Part shown: in pieces, positions 1 through 14,400 of the stretch
Layout: every line of letters starts with the position of its first letter
Numbering within the stretch: the stretch's first letter is position 1
Origin: Dipylidium caninum
Taxonomy: Eukaryota > Platyhelminthes > Cestoda > Cyclophyllidea > Dipylidiidae
Length of the DNA: 64,000 bases
Assembly (NCBI GenBank): GCA_017562135.1
Contig: QEYB01001046.1
Coordinates: 2,232,001-2,296,000 of the forward strand
Direction: 5' to 3'
Notes under the pieces: generated by a model
What the model was told of the DNA's origin: nothing
Seen by the model: the letters and a program-made list of their open reading frames with translations, nothing else
Databases searched by the model: none
Position numbers and translations under genes: made by a program

Positions 1-1533
1 AGAGAATTCTGGAGATTTTAAATATTATTTACAATAAATTGCTCAGTATCGACAACGAAATTGTCTGAGATTGGCCACTCAGTATGCATAAACATAAATG
101 GGATAAAGTAAAATCATATTAAAATTCACTCAATGGATTGGGAGAAAAAAGTAATTTATTTAAAGGATATTCCCCAAAATCACAGGTCCTCCAACAAATT
201 CACCATGTGAGTGTGAGCCGGAAAGTGTAAGCAGTCCAAACACAGCGGTGTGTGAGAAGCCATGTTAGCAATAAAGCGAAAAAATCAAAATTGAATATGC
301 ACTATTTTGGTCTTCAACTGATCTTGACCACAAAATATGGATTTAGGTATCATGAAACCCTTGATCACCAGAAAAAGTGGTGAGAGAAGCTGGGTGCGTA
401 CAAACAAAGGTTAGAAAGCAAACCCTTTTGGGAACGCAGAGATACTTCTTGTGCTTCTGACGTTTGCTCCGATGATCTCGCTAGAGAAAATGAACGCATT
501 CGCAATAATCACGCAAGAGATTTTAAGAGAAGGGCTTGAGATTCAATAGTAGCACGGTACCCTTGAAAATAGATGGGCACCACAAGTATTTAAAAGTGAA
601 TAATTAAGGGGAGTTTAGTCTCTGCAAATTTACCAAGAACATTTAAAATTCTAACACGCTATTGTCTGCTCTGTGTTACACTACCCTTATTCACGTGTAA
701 TCAAGCCTCTTAATTACGCGGCAAGGAACCAAGAATGGTTTATGTAATCGAGAATCTGGTTTTCAAACGCTTGAAGAGTGTAAGGATGCAAACTCCGAAA
801 AGAGTGAAAAGGTCGAGAGATTGAAATCAATCATTAATATAAAAGGAAGAGGTATTATAACTGAAACCAATGAAAATAAAGCAGGCAATCATATTGGTAA
901 CGTTGATATTTCCTGCTGTCATATTTGGAAGTTAATTGCAAGCTAGGTCCCGTGTGATACAATGCATAGTTTTACAAAGTACAAATACCGGGTCAATTAC
1001 AGAACAATAGACACAACCTACAGGGGGTCTTACGAATGAGTGAACGAATGAATGCACACATGAACACAAAAGAATGGTTCAGCGTAAATAAACAAAACAA
1101 TAACCACACAGTAGCCAATGCAGCTTAAAATTGGTTCTTGAAGTGCACGAATAAATGTTGAGGATTTTTTACTGGCAATGCCCAGTGTCAGAGCTTGACT
1201 CAAATCGCCCATCTAGTCACTTCATAACCAAAGATGAGTAATTTAGGCGATGCTCTGACTTAAAGCCACCTGAAAACTGGTCATTAATGTCGAAACTAAA
1301 CAAGGCGCATGCAGCTGACGCAACAGAAACAACCTTTGCCTCGATCTAGAGATGGCTCGTGACATTGAGATTGCAAAAACGCAACGTGCACGCGGAAGTA
1401 AAAATGGTAAGACATGCCTTCTCGTACTGGTTAATGTATACTACCTATATTATCCGATTTTAGACAAATCCCATGCAGAACAGACGACGTGGCTCCTTCT
1501 TCAACTAGGAAAGTTACGCTTATGTACACTTAC
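1..1533. other. AT-rich flank or intron downstream of the last visible AGAP exon
   Basis: No exon could be supported here. The AGAP reading frame on the minus strand ends at a good donor (TCC|GTAAGT) at 1534. The PH, Arf-GAP and ankyrin parts expected next are not recognisable in this stretch, so they probably lie beyond the left edge. A minus-strand open stretch at about 1212-1100 follows an AG and has a compatible phase, but its translation does not resemble a PH domain. Confidence 0.4.
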
Positions 1534-3386
1534 GGAAGTGGACATGCGCTCAACGGGACTGAGTGTAGACCACTCGTTATTATCACTTCCAAGACCCTTC
1601 CTCAAGTCTGAGAATGAGGAATTGCTCATGGCGTACCATTCGGTCAGCCCAGAATTTTCGGGAAGGGTAGTGACAAACGGGTGGACACCCCAATAGGTGT
1701 CAGGCGGAGGCGGTGAATGCGGGTACCAGGAGGAGTCAAGGGGCGCTAAGACAACGGGAGTGATGGGGCGAGACAGAATACCAAGCGTACCACTCTCCAC
1801 GGACAAAAGCTGAGTGAATGGGCATGGACGGCTAATGGTTGTGCCGTGTTGTGCAGACTACTCACAAACATGGGAACAAGCGTATAGTGGGCAAAATTAA
1901 TAGACCAAAAAATAAATAAATAAATAAAATGCCAGGCGTTGCCAGCAATAATACACAATTGGAAGGGGAGGAAGGCAAAGAAAAAAGGAAGTTAATAATT
2001 CAAATATGTGAACCTAAAGAGGTGCCTACATGGGAAAAGGATTAAAAGTCAACAAACTCACATCACCGAAATCTGGCTCGAAACCTGGATTGTTGTGCAT
2101 ATCAGATCGACGTAAATCGCTCGACTGGGAAGTGAGAGCACCAGCACTGGTGTTTAAACCTCCATTGTTGCCATTATCCATTGGCAGCGGCGGGAGTCGG
2201 TGTTGATAGCTTCCTCCACGGGTAGAAGTATTAAGGTGCATGCACTGAATCGACATTTGGGAATTCAGGCAGTTTGAAAGGCTTGGATCGATCCCTCCCA
2301 TTGTTGCTAAATGAATCTATTATGCAAATCAAGTGCAATTAAATAATAAAATGAATCAACAGTAGAAGTCGGCAAATAAATATATTACTTGAGACATTGG
2401 CTGCATCATTCTGTCCCGATAACTATTTGAAGAGATATGTTGGGAGGAAAAGCCGGATTGCACCTGGTAAGGAGGCTGTGAACGCTGTTGAAATATTTGG
2501 AATTGTTGGCCTCTTTGAAATTGAGGACCGTTTGGTGATAACAAATAACTCAAATCGGGTCGCGATTGCACTATTTTTATACATGCTTGAAAGTGAGAAT
2601 AGATGAACTTGAATTACCATCTTGAAACACCCTTTCAACATTGAGGCCATAAGTGGAACAAGTTTCGTAGTAAGGGCATTTATTCAAACTATTCGCCAAT
2701 CGCCTTGCCTTGGCATCGTCAATTACACGAGGATTAGAATCAGAGGTTGAATCTACAAACGGCAATTATTGGCAAAAAAGATTTGCCTTGCGTCCCAACT
2801 AGAATAATAGGGAGACCATGAGTCTCTCTAAAAGTGTCCAGTCGTTCAAAATAGTCACAGACGACCCGAAAACTCTCGTCGCTATCTAAACTAAAAACAA
2901 AAACTGCGCCGTCGATCCATCTACTTAATTGTTCATCAGGTGCTCCTCCCTCATCACGAATAAGAAGAAGATAGCTCAGTCCATCGAGAACCACTTCCTT
3001 CTTAAAACGTCCCCCTTCCGGGGATTCATCCTTCAGGTAGGTACCAGTGAGATAGCGATGAACTAGTGCTGATTTGCCACTGTTAACTGAACCGAGTAAT
3101 CCCTATTAACGTCAATGGATAAAAACGCCAATTTACTAGCTTTATTTGTGGGACGGCGTGTCCCAAAGTCCATTCTTGGCTGTTTACAAAAGCGTCTAAG
3201 AAGAATTTACTAAAATAAGAGCAAAAATACCTTCAACACTAGCGACCTGGCGACGGAACATCTCAGCTTGCCGGCGATCAGCAAGTGCTTCGATGAGGTC
3301 ATACATGGCATAGATTGAGGGATGAACGCTTTCAAATCGTGCGATTTCCTGTTTAATATCACTAGAATTAACATCCTCGCCCCCCC
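1534..3386 (-). CDS. AGAP-type (centaurin-gamma) GTPase/Arf-GAP, N-terminal half, partial
   Basis: AGAP proteins carry an N-terminal Ras-like GTPase domain followed by PH, Arf-GAP and ankyrin repeats, and act on Arf GTPases in endosomal traffic. Exons on the minus strand are about 3386-3231, 3195-3137, 3102-2787, 2752-2618, 2570-2389, 2316-2062 and 1809-1534; all junction phases agree. The first exon reads [19 protein letters not shown], a conserved AGAP N-terminal signature, followed by FVNSQEWTL. The GTPase domain shows the P-loop [36 protein letters not shown], and near its end [18 protein letters not shown]. Exons 5-7 encode a Gln/Ser/Pro-rich linker. Introns are 35, 34, 34, 47, 72 and 252 nt. 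The third (2786-2753) starts with GC, not GT. The 5' boundary is uncertain: the frame is open to about 3417 without a start codon, so upstream exons probably exist. The catalytic Arf-GAP part is not in the window. Confidence 0.85.
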
Positions 3387-5425
3387 TCAGGACCCGGTAA
3401 GGAAGGCATAGCGAGCGCTACTCCCAAGGCTGAGGCCAGTACTTCATAACATGCGCTGAAAAAAGCGGGCGCTTTGTTTGTTTGACTTGAATTTGCTAAG
3501 TTTTAACTAATCCGATTTAACCCGCATTTTAAACAGTCGTAGCGTTGGTCTCCTCATTTTATATAAACATAGGATTCCGGTGTAATTAGCGGCAGATCCT
3601 TGACTTCTTTGAACTTGATGATGACGTCTATCTTACTGAATAGTTTGTCATTTCCCATCATTACCTTTGTGTGTATACTCTTTCAATCTATGTTGCGGCA
3701 TATTGACGTAAATAAAGGCGAGTGGGTTTACACAAAAGTTATAGTTTGCGTGTATCCCGCAGGTAAACCTAATGTGTCTCGACAGCATTCTTCGTCAACA
3801 ATGGGTTCGAAATCATCGTGAACATCATACCACGAACTAGACTCAATTTTTTCTTTTCTCAGATTTGTCTTGTGTCCAGCTGCCCATTTGCTTTCCGCAA
3901 TAGCCAGACGTCATACAGCTAGCCTCCCGAAATGTAACTGAATTTACACAAATATATTATTATCATACTTTGCTCTCTCCTCACCCCTTATTCCTTGCCC
4001 CATCATAAAAGCCCGAACAATTTCGGAACCATAGTCCTAGCACCATTAAACAAGCAATTTTCACTGAAGTGGTTCCTATTTTATTTATTGTGTATCAGGG
4101 AGATTTTACTTTCATCAAAGTATTAAAGTTATCCTTAGAAGGAGATAAACAATTATGGAACGTAGACCGTCAGCCTGCAAAATTCGCCTAAGTGTTCTCC
4201 CGAAACATACATACGAGGCGGGATACACGTACGGTGAATTATTAATTACGTTGTGGAGCCCAACGGCTCTTGATACTCATTTTGCCGCATTTCGGCTGAG
4301 TGAAAGTATAAGTTAGGTTATTTATCATCGTGTATTGCTGGTCAAAAACATTCACCTCTCAAATAACGCAAATAATATGAATATACGCATGGGTGGTTTT
4401 ACTCATTCTCTCGCTTTGTGGCTTTACCGTCACATTGGCATTTATTGCACTTTGCATGTCACGATCTATGTCGTTAGTACGAAGTATATTTCTGAGCGAA
4501 GACACTAGACTAAAAAAACGCAATTCATACTAGGTTTGGATCCTTCGGTAAATACGGGAAAAGATTACACGTCTCTAACATGTCAACTCATGTTTTTGTT
4601 TTTGAACATTCAATCTATGGATGAGGGAGGTCGACAGATGTTCCCAATCACGGCAAATTTTTTCTGCATACCGGCTTCATATTAGTGCCTTGGTAAAAGG
4701 TACTTGTTAAACGAGGTTGTATTACATTATGCACCTATTAACGCCGCATCTTCTGTGGGATGTATGGGGGTTTTGCAGTACCCACGTTTTTTCCTTGCGT
4801 AATTAGCCATGCTGAAATGTTATTCTGCGTACAAAGCGACTTAGTAATTTTTCCAACCATTTTTCCTGTTTGTAGTCAATTAATTATATCACGATTCCTC
4901 AATATCGACATTGACTTAATTCAAACACAAAATCTGCTTATGTTTGCCGAGCATATAAACTTTTGTGCATGTTCAAATATCGTCATTTCCCAACCAATGA
5001 ACTTGCAATCCCATTGTGTATATTGTTCCAGTTACGCTATGGCGGCTTTGCAAAACCTGAAAAGTTTTTTGCTAGCGTAAGGCCAGTCGGGTGAGGAGAC
5101 GTTTATTTGTTCGGTACTCTATTTCTAATGTCCAATGTTACTCTCCTGGTCTTGCTTCCTAGTAGAGTATTTGTCTGTTCGCGGTTACTCCGCAAATTTA
5201 TCTGTGATCAAGCCCGCCGGCATGTAACCAAAACTTTTTTACACAAAACATGGCAGATAAGATATCCCTCAATTTATTCTTTTGATCGTTGGATCAATAC
5301 GCGTTGTCCATCATTTGCTCGTAACCTTTTCACTCGTATGCTCTGTTTTTGTTCAATCCGATGCTCCATTTAATCACCATGCACACCTTCGAACTATTCT
5401 TCTATTTTTATCTTAGCCTCTGAAA
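3387..5425. other. Head-to-head intergenic region between AGAP and ORP genes
   Basis: About 2 kb of AT-rich sequence separates the 5' end of the minus-strand AGAP gene from the start codon of the plus-strand ORP gene. It probably contains undetected 5' exon(s) of AGAP and the promoters of both genes. I could not assign a TATA box or any specific site with confidence. The open stretches inside it (for example 4760-5080) have an unlikely composition and no family resemblance. Confidence 0.5.
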
Positions 5426-8400
5426 ATGGAAGAGGATCGCCAACTTTACAGGTGGGTTATTGGTTTCTACGAATGAGTCGATCTTTCTTGGAACTTCCCA
5501 GTTTTTTTCGTTTTTTTAACGCGGAGCTAACTATACGCGTTCTCACAGGGTAAAGCCGTTTATTTTATTTCAAACATTCATTTAGATTATACTGACACTC
5601 TGAAATTTTTCTTGATGACGAGTTATTTGTTCAATTTCGTGTTTCCCTATACTTGGTCAATTCTTGACATATCGAAAATTCTTTTCTTGTCATTAAGACA
5701 AAATCTTGAAGGCCAATTATTGAAGTTCACAAATGTCATGAAGAGATTCCAATATCGATGGTTTGTTGTTGACTCCATCAATGGCGCTTTGGAATATTAC
5801 GAGGCAAGCTTCATTTTTGTAAATTTTTTGTTTATCGAACCATTGTTCTCCCAATTCTTACTACAACTAAAGCAATAATTTTTTAACAGTAGAAACCATT
5901 CATGTAATAACGGGGGACACTCAAGCTTTACCTGCTTCTCAGTGGTATATATTGTTCTCCTTCAGAGAGAAGAACATAAGAAATCTCAAAAACCTCGCGG
6001 TTGTGTCAGTCTAGTGGTGAGATTTTACTCAGTGACAAGCATTTACTGGTGTCCGACTCTAAATACTTTTTAATATTTTACATAGTTCGCTACTGTGTGT
6101 CCTTCAGAGGAAGACTCACAGACCTTCACTGTAAACACATCCCAAAGTGAAAGTCTTCGTCTCAAGGGTGAGTAGATAGAATATGATTGTATTTTGTTCC
6201 TAAACACATGGTTTCCACTAGTGCTATGTTAATTTACTGTCAACCAACCATTTTTTTTTCGAGGGTTGTTTTCGAAGAGAATTTCTTGTAAACCATATAT
6301 TATCTGTAACATCAGGTCGGTTTACGCAAATAACTTTTTGCCTTTTTTAAATTCTCTGTTATTTCAATCGCACACAAGTACCCTTAATTCTAAAATAGGT
6401 AAGGCGTTTTACTTAAACAGTGTTTGAGTCTGAAGTAAAATTTTGTATTTGATCATCAAAACAGTGTATAATCAATATATTTATGAGATAGTATTTTGAG
6501 CACTTCATCTGTGACTACGATTTTCAATTTGAGGGCGTCGATTTTCTATGTAACTAGTTTCTAGAGGCTGTACTCTTAAAAAAGAAATTTAACATTGAAT
6601 AGTAGAGTGGTGTTTCGTCCCTTATGAATCATTCTTTTGATCAAAACAGAATAGAAAGTTAAATGAATATTCCCGTCCTGTTAAAGCGACCGTCAGTCTA
6701 ATATACAGCAATTAGATGGAGGTGCGTGACTATTTACTGAAGTATTGCCGTCAACTACCTCAGTTATACTGCAATTGTGCTGCCAATTTTTTTTCCAATA
6801 ATACACTCTTTGACTAATCTTCCTTTTTGTCTACATTAACAGCCGCCGACGCTCGAGAACGCCAAATTTGGGTGAATCACATTCGTGCTGTTGCAGAGTA
6901 TCAGACTGAAAAAGCTACTGATCAAGATAGTGTGAGTGTTCATCCCGTATTCGATTTTAAAATAATATCGCTAGACGATAGTTGAAACTTTAAATCACCG
7001 TTAAGTCAGGGAAGAGTGAAATCAAATGGCGCATACTGTTTTATAATTATTTCTTGTCTGCACGAAGAGGACTCATGCTTGAGTGTTCTTTATAAGTTGA
7101 TGGCCGTTTTTCTGCTTCCCAGCTTTCAAATCTCTCCACAGTTATCCAACGACCTTCACTTCTGCCGGTAAAGGAGGCTCGACCAGCGATGCTTAACTCT
7201 TCCAATTCCGGTAGGTTTTTCACATCATTTCTTCCTATGTTCCTTTTGATTAAAGAACGACTTGCATTGATGGACACTATTGAGCATTGACAATATCATT
7301 GGCTCATGAACTTTCCTGTATTTTGTTCATCACTAAGATGATATTTAAGTACATCAAACCTTATCTCCTTGCAGACCAGCCCTTTCGAGCTCACCGATCT
7401 GTGGGCACCCGTAGTGGGCGGAGTGTTGACCGGAAACACGCTTTGGATAATACCCCATATTCGTATGTTTCTTCCATTAGCATTATCTATAATTTAACAC
7501 AATCATACATGTTTGTAATGCATATCTGTCGAAGTCAACCTACCAATTGTTAATGTGAGGTAAATATCGCGGATCGCATCGTCGTGAGACTTCATTGACA
7601 TAATCTGAACCTTGATCTAGGCGTGGTGTTATCTACCCTACCTTTTAACGATATTGCTAGAAATGGAATACTTCGTTTGTCCCTTTATTTGAAATTAGGC
7701 GAAGTAGTGTAACAGTTTATCCCCTCCCCGGTTTTTTCCTCACCACTCGGTTATTGGGTGTAAAAATGAAAACTGGGGCTTTTTTATTTTAGTCCTGATT
7801 CAACTCTCAAAACTACAGAACCACTGGCTTTGGTAGATCCTTACCAGCAGCTAAATGAGCTCTTCCGACTGCTCGAACGTGAGGGGAATCTTCTCAGTTG
7901 CGCAATCGATGTAATTCTTTTTCGTCCTCTTTTTACTGGCCCATAGTGATGATTTGACACAAATTTTTCGATTCCTAAGAGACATACATTTTTCATACTA
8001 TGATTAAACGGAAAAGGGGATTCTGGGTTTGCCACAGGCTGAGAGCACGTACTTCTGCTGGTACGCAGATATTTGTTGGCCTTGATAAGTTTTATGGTAC
8101 CTTTGTCGCTAATATGTATTTCCAACGCTAAATGGTCGCGAGTGTTTTTCACTTGTTCTAATTAACCGTTCCTATTTACAAAATATCATGCGATTTATGT
8201 TGTGGTGGTTGTCCTACTGACCTGCCTATCATCCCGTTCGATACCACCTTGTGTTTCGGGTACTTTGTAAGCATCCCTCTATTCGAATTTAGCTTATAAG
8301 ACTTCTTTTGACTCCCACGTTTTTTGCTTGTGTCTATTATTATGTGTGCCTGTTACTTTGGTTGCTAGGGCATGGAATAGATTTAGTGAATTTTTAGTCG

Positions 8401-11400
8401 CCACCCAGGTGGTATTTCCATTTTTTTGCAAACATCTCTTGCAATTTGGTTTCCTCATAAATCCGGAAGCAATTACTTCAGTGCTCTACTAATATGTGCT
8501 TAAATAAGTTCAATTATACTTGTTATTAGCTTTTTTCAGTTATTTGATTTATGTCTGCAAGGTCCTGCGATCGTCTTTAGTTATACTAATGAACAAAACT
8601 TCATACTTGTAATTTTTTTTAGATTTTTCTGTTTTGTCATATAAGGGTATTTTCTGTGGATTCGCGTAGGTGGACTTCATGCATTTCTTAAGAATGTGTA
8701 TTATGCGCTGAGCATAATGTATTTTTTTCAGTTTCCTGAGTACGATTGCGTCATTTTATTTGCTATTATATCATCTTTTGACTTATTTTCGAGATAAGGT
8801 ACGATGTTGAATTTTTGGTGAAGTGGCCACGTAGAAATATTTTTTTTTATCCTTCAGGTAAATTGTAGCAAATGCTCATTGTTCTATAGAGCCTGAATTT
8901 TTGTAGGATTTATACAACCAGCCATCCGCAGCGTTTCCTAACAAAAGCCCCGAAATGACCGAACTATATCGGGTAGGTGGTTATTAGTCTGCTATTATTT
9001 GCGCAACCTCCTCCAAATCGAGACAGTAGTTATTTGTCAAGGTGTATATATATTCATATTAGCGGCAACTAGATAAAATGATTTTTATCCATCAAAGGGT
9101 TCACCTTGACTTTTGTTGCTGAAAGACTCCTGAAACGTCTGTATCTAATAGGTACCTTTCAACCATAATTTATTAGTAAGAATTCTCTTTATTTGTCCTC
9201 CGGGCATGGACATTTGTGACTCATATTTGCTTAGAAAGGCAGAACCAAGTTGAGCGGCTAAAGTCGGTCAAATTGCAGCAAATAAGTTTAGTGAGTGTAT
9301 GTGAGCTCTATAATATCTCGCATTATACATCCATTGTATCGTCACTATTACTATCACCGATCCCTTCTCCTGCCAGCCCAGCAGCTTAGCCGGTGCGCAT
9401 TTGCTATATAGCAACAGTATTTCGCCAATTTTAAAATTCCATTACTAGTTAAATGTCAATAGTTGATAATTTAGTTTTCCAACGCTTTTATTTCAGAATC
9501 TTCTCATTATTAAGGCGACGAGTCAGGCCTCCATTAAATCTTTGAAGCAGTGCCTAGGTGGATTGCAACGCGATAATAACAACAACACCAACGCTGTTTC
9601 TCTGGATGTAGGTCCCACCTAACCCCTCTTTATTGTTCTCTCCCTCCTTCACCCTATGATGACTTAGTTATATTTTGTTTGCTAATTCCAAAAAAATCTG
9701 TACTCACATTCTCATCTTTCTGGATACTGCTGCTTCGAGGTAACCTTGGGGCGGGAGATTTGTTATCAATTTTAAGTTCCTATGAACGTAAAACATCATG
9801 ACGCAATTCATGAGGAGATTGTTAGCCCAACCATATGGGCGACAAATCAACTAGAGAAGATAGCCTCTGTTTGTCGGTGTGGGTGCTTCTGGGTTTACGC
9901 GTTACACGTCGAAATTGGTTCAGATTGTTTGTTGGTGGAGATTGGCCGTTGTCAGGGAGACTTGACCAGGTGAATTGACCAACGGATTCTGATCGGGGCT
10001 CTTGATTGTTCCGGTTTGGTATTGGTCTCCTACTTCGAGGTATCCACTGTTTAAAATTAATTTTGATAGCAGTCCATTTTGAGGGCGCACTTGTATAGCA
10101 CTGAGTTGACAGTTTTCTTGCCTGTTTATTATGCAAGGTATTCGGCACTTACAACAGCACGGCTTCTTTATCAAGACAATATTTTGAGGAAAGTTGAGTG
10201 TCGCCCAGCATCTTTTGAGCATGACACTTAGTGCATTGGTGTTGCCTCAAATGCAGTAAATATGCCGAGGAGCAGAGGTTACTGGGTTGTAGGGATTTTT
10301 TTTTCCTTATTCAAGGGTAATCAGAAAGTTTTAGGTGGCTTGGGAGCTTAAAAGTCCTACCTTGCACAATATTCGCTTTGACGCCACGTGATTCCGTCCT
10401 TGCGTTGAGATTGTTGTGCAGATTTCACCTCTCATTCCGGCCGGACGTAGTCTCTCAATACAATCGTGGCTAGAACGAGTTTCATGTAACTTTTCCTCTT
10501 TTCACCTAAATATACGTGCTTAAAGCCTACTGTGGAGATTTGACATCAATGTCCGCTTTACAAGGGAAGGGTTAAGTTGCTTGATATGTTTGATTAATTC
10601 CTCCTAATTCGAGATTCTGATATATGGTAGTTTTTTAAAGTCTCCTCCTACCTCACTTTAGCAACTCATTTAATTTGCCATTAGCTGAATTTGATTCCCA
10701 TTTTTAAGAAAAAAAACAGTGCTGATCGGCATGGATCAGAGAACCCCTAGGCATCGAATATTTATAAATGGGCAATTATATCAGTGAAGAAAAGCCCTTC
10801 TCAGTAATCAAAATGTCTCAAATAGTATTGCGCACTGTAATGCGCGAGCTCGTATTTCACTTCGGTATCTTGAAGCAGAAGATACCGGTAAAGGTTTCTT
10901 AAACTGCAACCAACTTTATAAGGTTAATTTATCATTAGAAAAGAATGGCATTACGCGGCATGTCAACGTAATGGTTATGATGGGAGTGTAGCCCAATATC
11001 TGGTGAAGAGTTAAAGATGAGTTAGGGTTTGCTTTCTTACTGATGAAAACAGGTTTGCGATTGGTTAGTGGGAACAGCCAATAGCGTTTCCCGTGCAGAC
11101 GCTGAAGGCGGTTGTCGGGGCCTTGAGTGGTGCCTCCTGCGCCAGCAAATCGCCGCCTGTTTTGTTGTAAGGCCCACAACCGCAGGCGCCGCGCACAGAC
11201 ATTTGTTTCCGAAGAGCCTCTTTTTTGGAAAGGTATGGAAGAGAGCAGTTCATCACACCAAAACGACGAGATAAATCAAGCAAATGGGTGAGTGGAAGGA
11301 AGCGTTGATATGTGAGAATGAAAGATTTAGCGATTTATTAATACGTTTGTTCACGCATTTCCTTGCAGTTAGGGCCTCTGGTTCGCCCTTATAGTAAAAT

Positions 11401-14400
11401 TGTAGACGTTTTCCAAACCGACTATATTTTCTGGTAGATTTTTAAGTAGTTAAGATTCGCAGATGAAGCCCATTGCTTGCGGGCTTGGGAAAGGGCATTG
11501 AAATTCACCTAACATTTTTTCCACGACTTAATCTCCTTATGTTCACCTTCTTTTTACTTAGGAAACGTTGAATTATAAATTTGAGCATTATATTCCGTTT
11601 GGAGAAAGACGGTCTTATTAACAATCCGTTAGAACACCTCCCTCCACCTCCCCCTTCCCCCTCCCCTCAATATTACTGGAGTTTAAAGCGTTGACAGACA
11701 ACTCCCATTTCTCCGTAATTTCATTTCACTGCACTCCTTTTCGGGAAGATAAGCTCACTGATATGAGTGCCATCGTGGAAATTGCTCAAGTATGCAAATC
11801 ATTAGTATAGAACCTGAAACACATTCCCTGGGTGTTAATTTGGTTCTCTGCCATTTCACCCTCAATCATTCATTCCTTTAGTCTCTGTTGAAAGTGAAGC
11901 TTGTGTAAAGTTCCCTCATGGCAAAATTTACAGAAGTATTGATAATTCTGGATTCAACGCCCTCTATTGGAGGGAGGATTGCACAATCAACTACGTCTTC
12001 GGATGTGATTTCATTTTACAGACAAGAGGTAGTTGTAGAAGTTCGAGTTACTCAATTATTCCCACTATTCATTAATACCAGTAAAAGAAATCCAACTATA
12101 CCCATACTCAGTTTTGCCTTCCTTGTAATTTCGCCTGATTCTACAATTTTTCATGATGCAAGTATCCACTCACTGCAGTGCAGGCACTGGCAGATCATAA
12201 TTTACAGCATTAACGCAAAGCATCACCGCATCTACTGCATTTGTACCCGATGTCACATTAATATTTCTGTGAATATCGCCACCTTTTTGTCAACTCGAAT
12301 TAACATTTGATGTTACGCTGTCCATTGGGGGTCTCGTGTTGTGATAATGTTGCCCCGATCAACCTAAGCCAAACATAGTCAACTATCAGAGCTTAATGCA
12401 TCAGCTAGCTTTTTTGGTGGTAAATAGACTAATTCACTGTAATATTTGCTCTTCTACCCCCATACTAAGGGAGGAGAGGACAACCAAAATCGAGAGTGCT
12501 TGAAGGCTGAGCGAATTTCGGGGTACCCCTCGGGGAGGAAATCGTATTTACAGGGTATTTTATTGTTCGTCAAGAGCATTGATTACCAAACTACGTCTTT
12601 ACATTGCAGCAACTACAGTTTATGTCAAAATTTAATTTTTGCCGTCGTTTCTATGTAATGCTTTGGCGAGATTGTGGCCATCGCTCGGTTTCCAGCTTTT
12701 CTACGAGCACTCGCTGAAACGGCCTCAAAGTTGAAGTTGTCTTCTCGCCTCGGCTCTTCAAATTATTCGTGGTAGTGGAGTTATATTAAACAATATTCTG
12801 ACCAGAGAATGCTATTTAGGCGCTGAAAAAAGCGCAAATCCCATTCAGGTATTAGCCATATGACCTTGTGGGGATCCAAGTGCTTAACGTCTTCCGTTTA
12901 AGCGACTCAAAGGCAAATCCCTGGCTGGCGCCATCTCGGCGTTTTAATTATGTGGGCTGTTTTAGGATGCGATCGCATGCTACTTAAAAAATAAGCACTA
13001 AGGAGAAATATCCCGGACAAAGGACATCTTCCGTAAAGCACCTTTCTGCAAAACTCTCAACTCAAGGTGAAGAGGTAGTGTGAGAGGATGAGTGGCATGC
13101 AACACCTAGAGTTACGATAGACGTCTTTCTGCACGAAAATGACAAATTTATTCCACTTAGAAGCGCGCCGTGGAGCCCCGCGCCCGCCGCCGCCGATAGT
13201 TGGGATGGCTGATGTTGCGTTTCCGGTGAATTTGGCTGAGGAGGTCCCCATGAACTTGCTCACCGAGGATCGGGAGATGGGCTCTGTCGAGAATCAGAAA
13301 AGCGTCATCATGCACATAATCTCGCAAATGAGGGAGGGCAAAGACCTGACCAAGGTGAATCAATTAATTTCCACAACTGGTTCACATTATTATTCTTTCA
13401 CAAGAGTGCTGACACAGCGTCTCTTCACATATCTTTATAAAATCTGCTAGCATTGACCCTTTATCTTCACCTCACGCGCCAATCCGCCCCCAGGTCGTGC
13501 TTCCAGCTTTCATCTTGGAACGGCGTTCATTGCTCGAGATGTTTGCCGACTACAATGCACATCCCCAATTCTTCATTGAGTAAGCCACTCTGACGAATGA
13601 GTTAACTGCTCTTCCCCTTTTTGAAAAATATTTGATCAACCCTAGTCAAACTGAACATTTGAATATGCCGCAATCAAGCTTTTTGTTAGTCTTTCGATTC
13701 TTTCCTAAATCTATGATTACTTGCTATCAGTAATGACTGTAGACCTGACATCAATGCAATCGCTCTCATCTGTTATTCGCAGAAGCCACCTTAATGAGTG
13801 CTGCAATCGCGAATGAAGCAGACGGAGGGTAAAGACTAAGGTTATATATTTGCTTTATAGTATTACAACTGGAGCGTCACCTCATGAGAGAATGAAGAAA
13901 TTCGTCAAGTGGTTTCTAACCACTTTTCACGCGTGCAAGAAGGTATGGTTTCGTTAGTCACGCACCGCTTTTGTGCTCCTTTGTGGCGTTTTTTGCCTTC
14001 CTTCATTCACAGTCCAAATGCGGCGCAGAAGGTTGGATTTAGACTTCGTCTTAGATGTTATACGTTTGGGTTCGCGGTATTTCGTGGCATAACGACGTTG
14101 TCATTGTCCGGGGGGAAACGATCTGATATTCTCGCTACGACACTTTTGAAAGACTTTGATGGTCGTTTTGTACCCATGGAAAGGGGACTTTTATACCACC
14201 CCTTTCACTATTTTGGACTTGTAATATTTAACCGGGACATTAAAAACTATTCAGTGCATTATTTAAGGTGTGTTTGAATTCTCCCATGATTATTTGTGCT
14301 TTTATATCCGATAATAAACCACTTTTCTACTTAATAGATTAGATTTGATTGTTTTTTCTCAGTACACAATAACTAATACCAGGATTGTAATCTATTTTGG

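Noticed and set aside
1030..1212. Possible further AGAP exon on the minus strand
   Set aside because: The phase would fit, but the translation does not resemble the expected PH domain and the donor is poor.
11918..12310. 130-codon plus-strand open stretch in an ORP intron
   Set aside because: The composition is rich in Ile/Ser/Thr with no domain, and there are no matching splice signals or phase with ORP exons.
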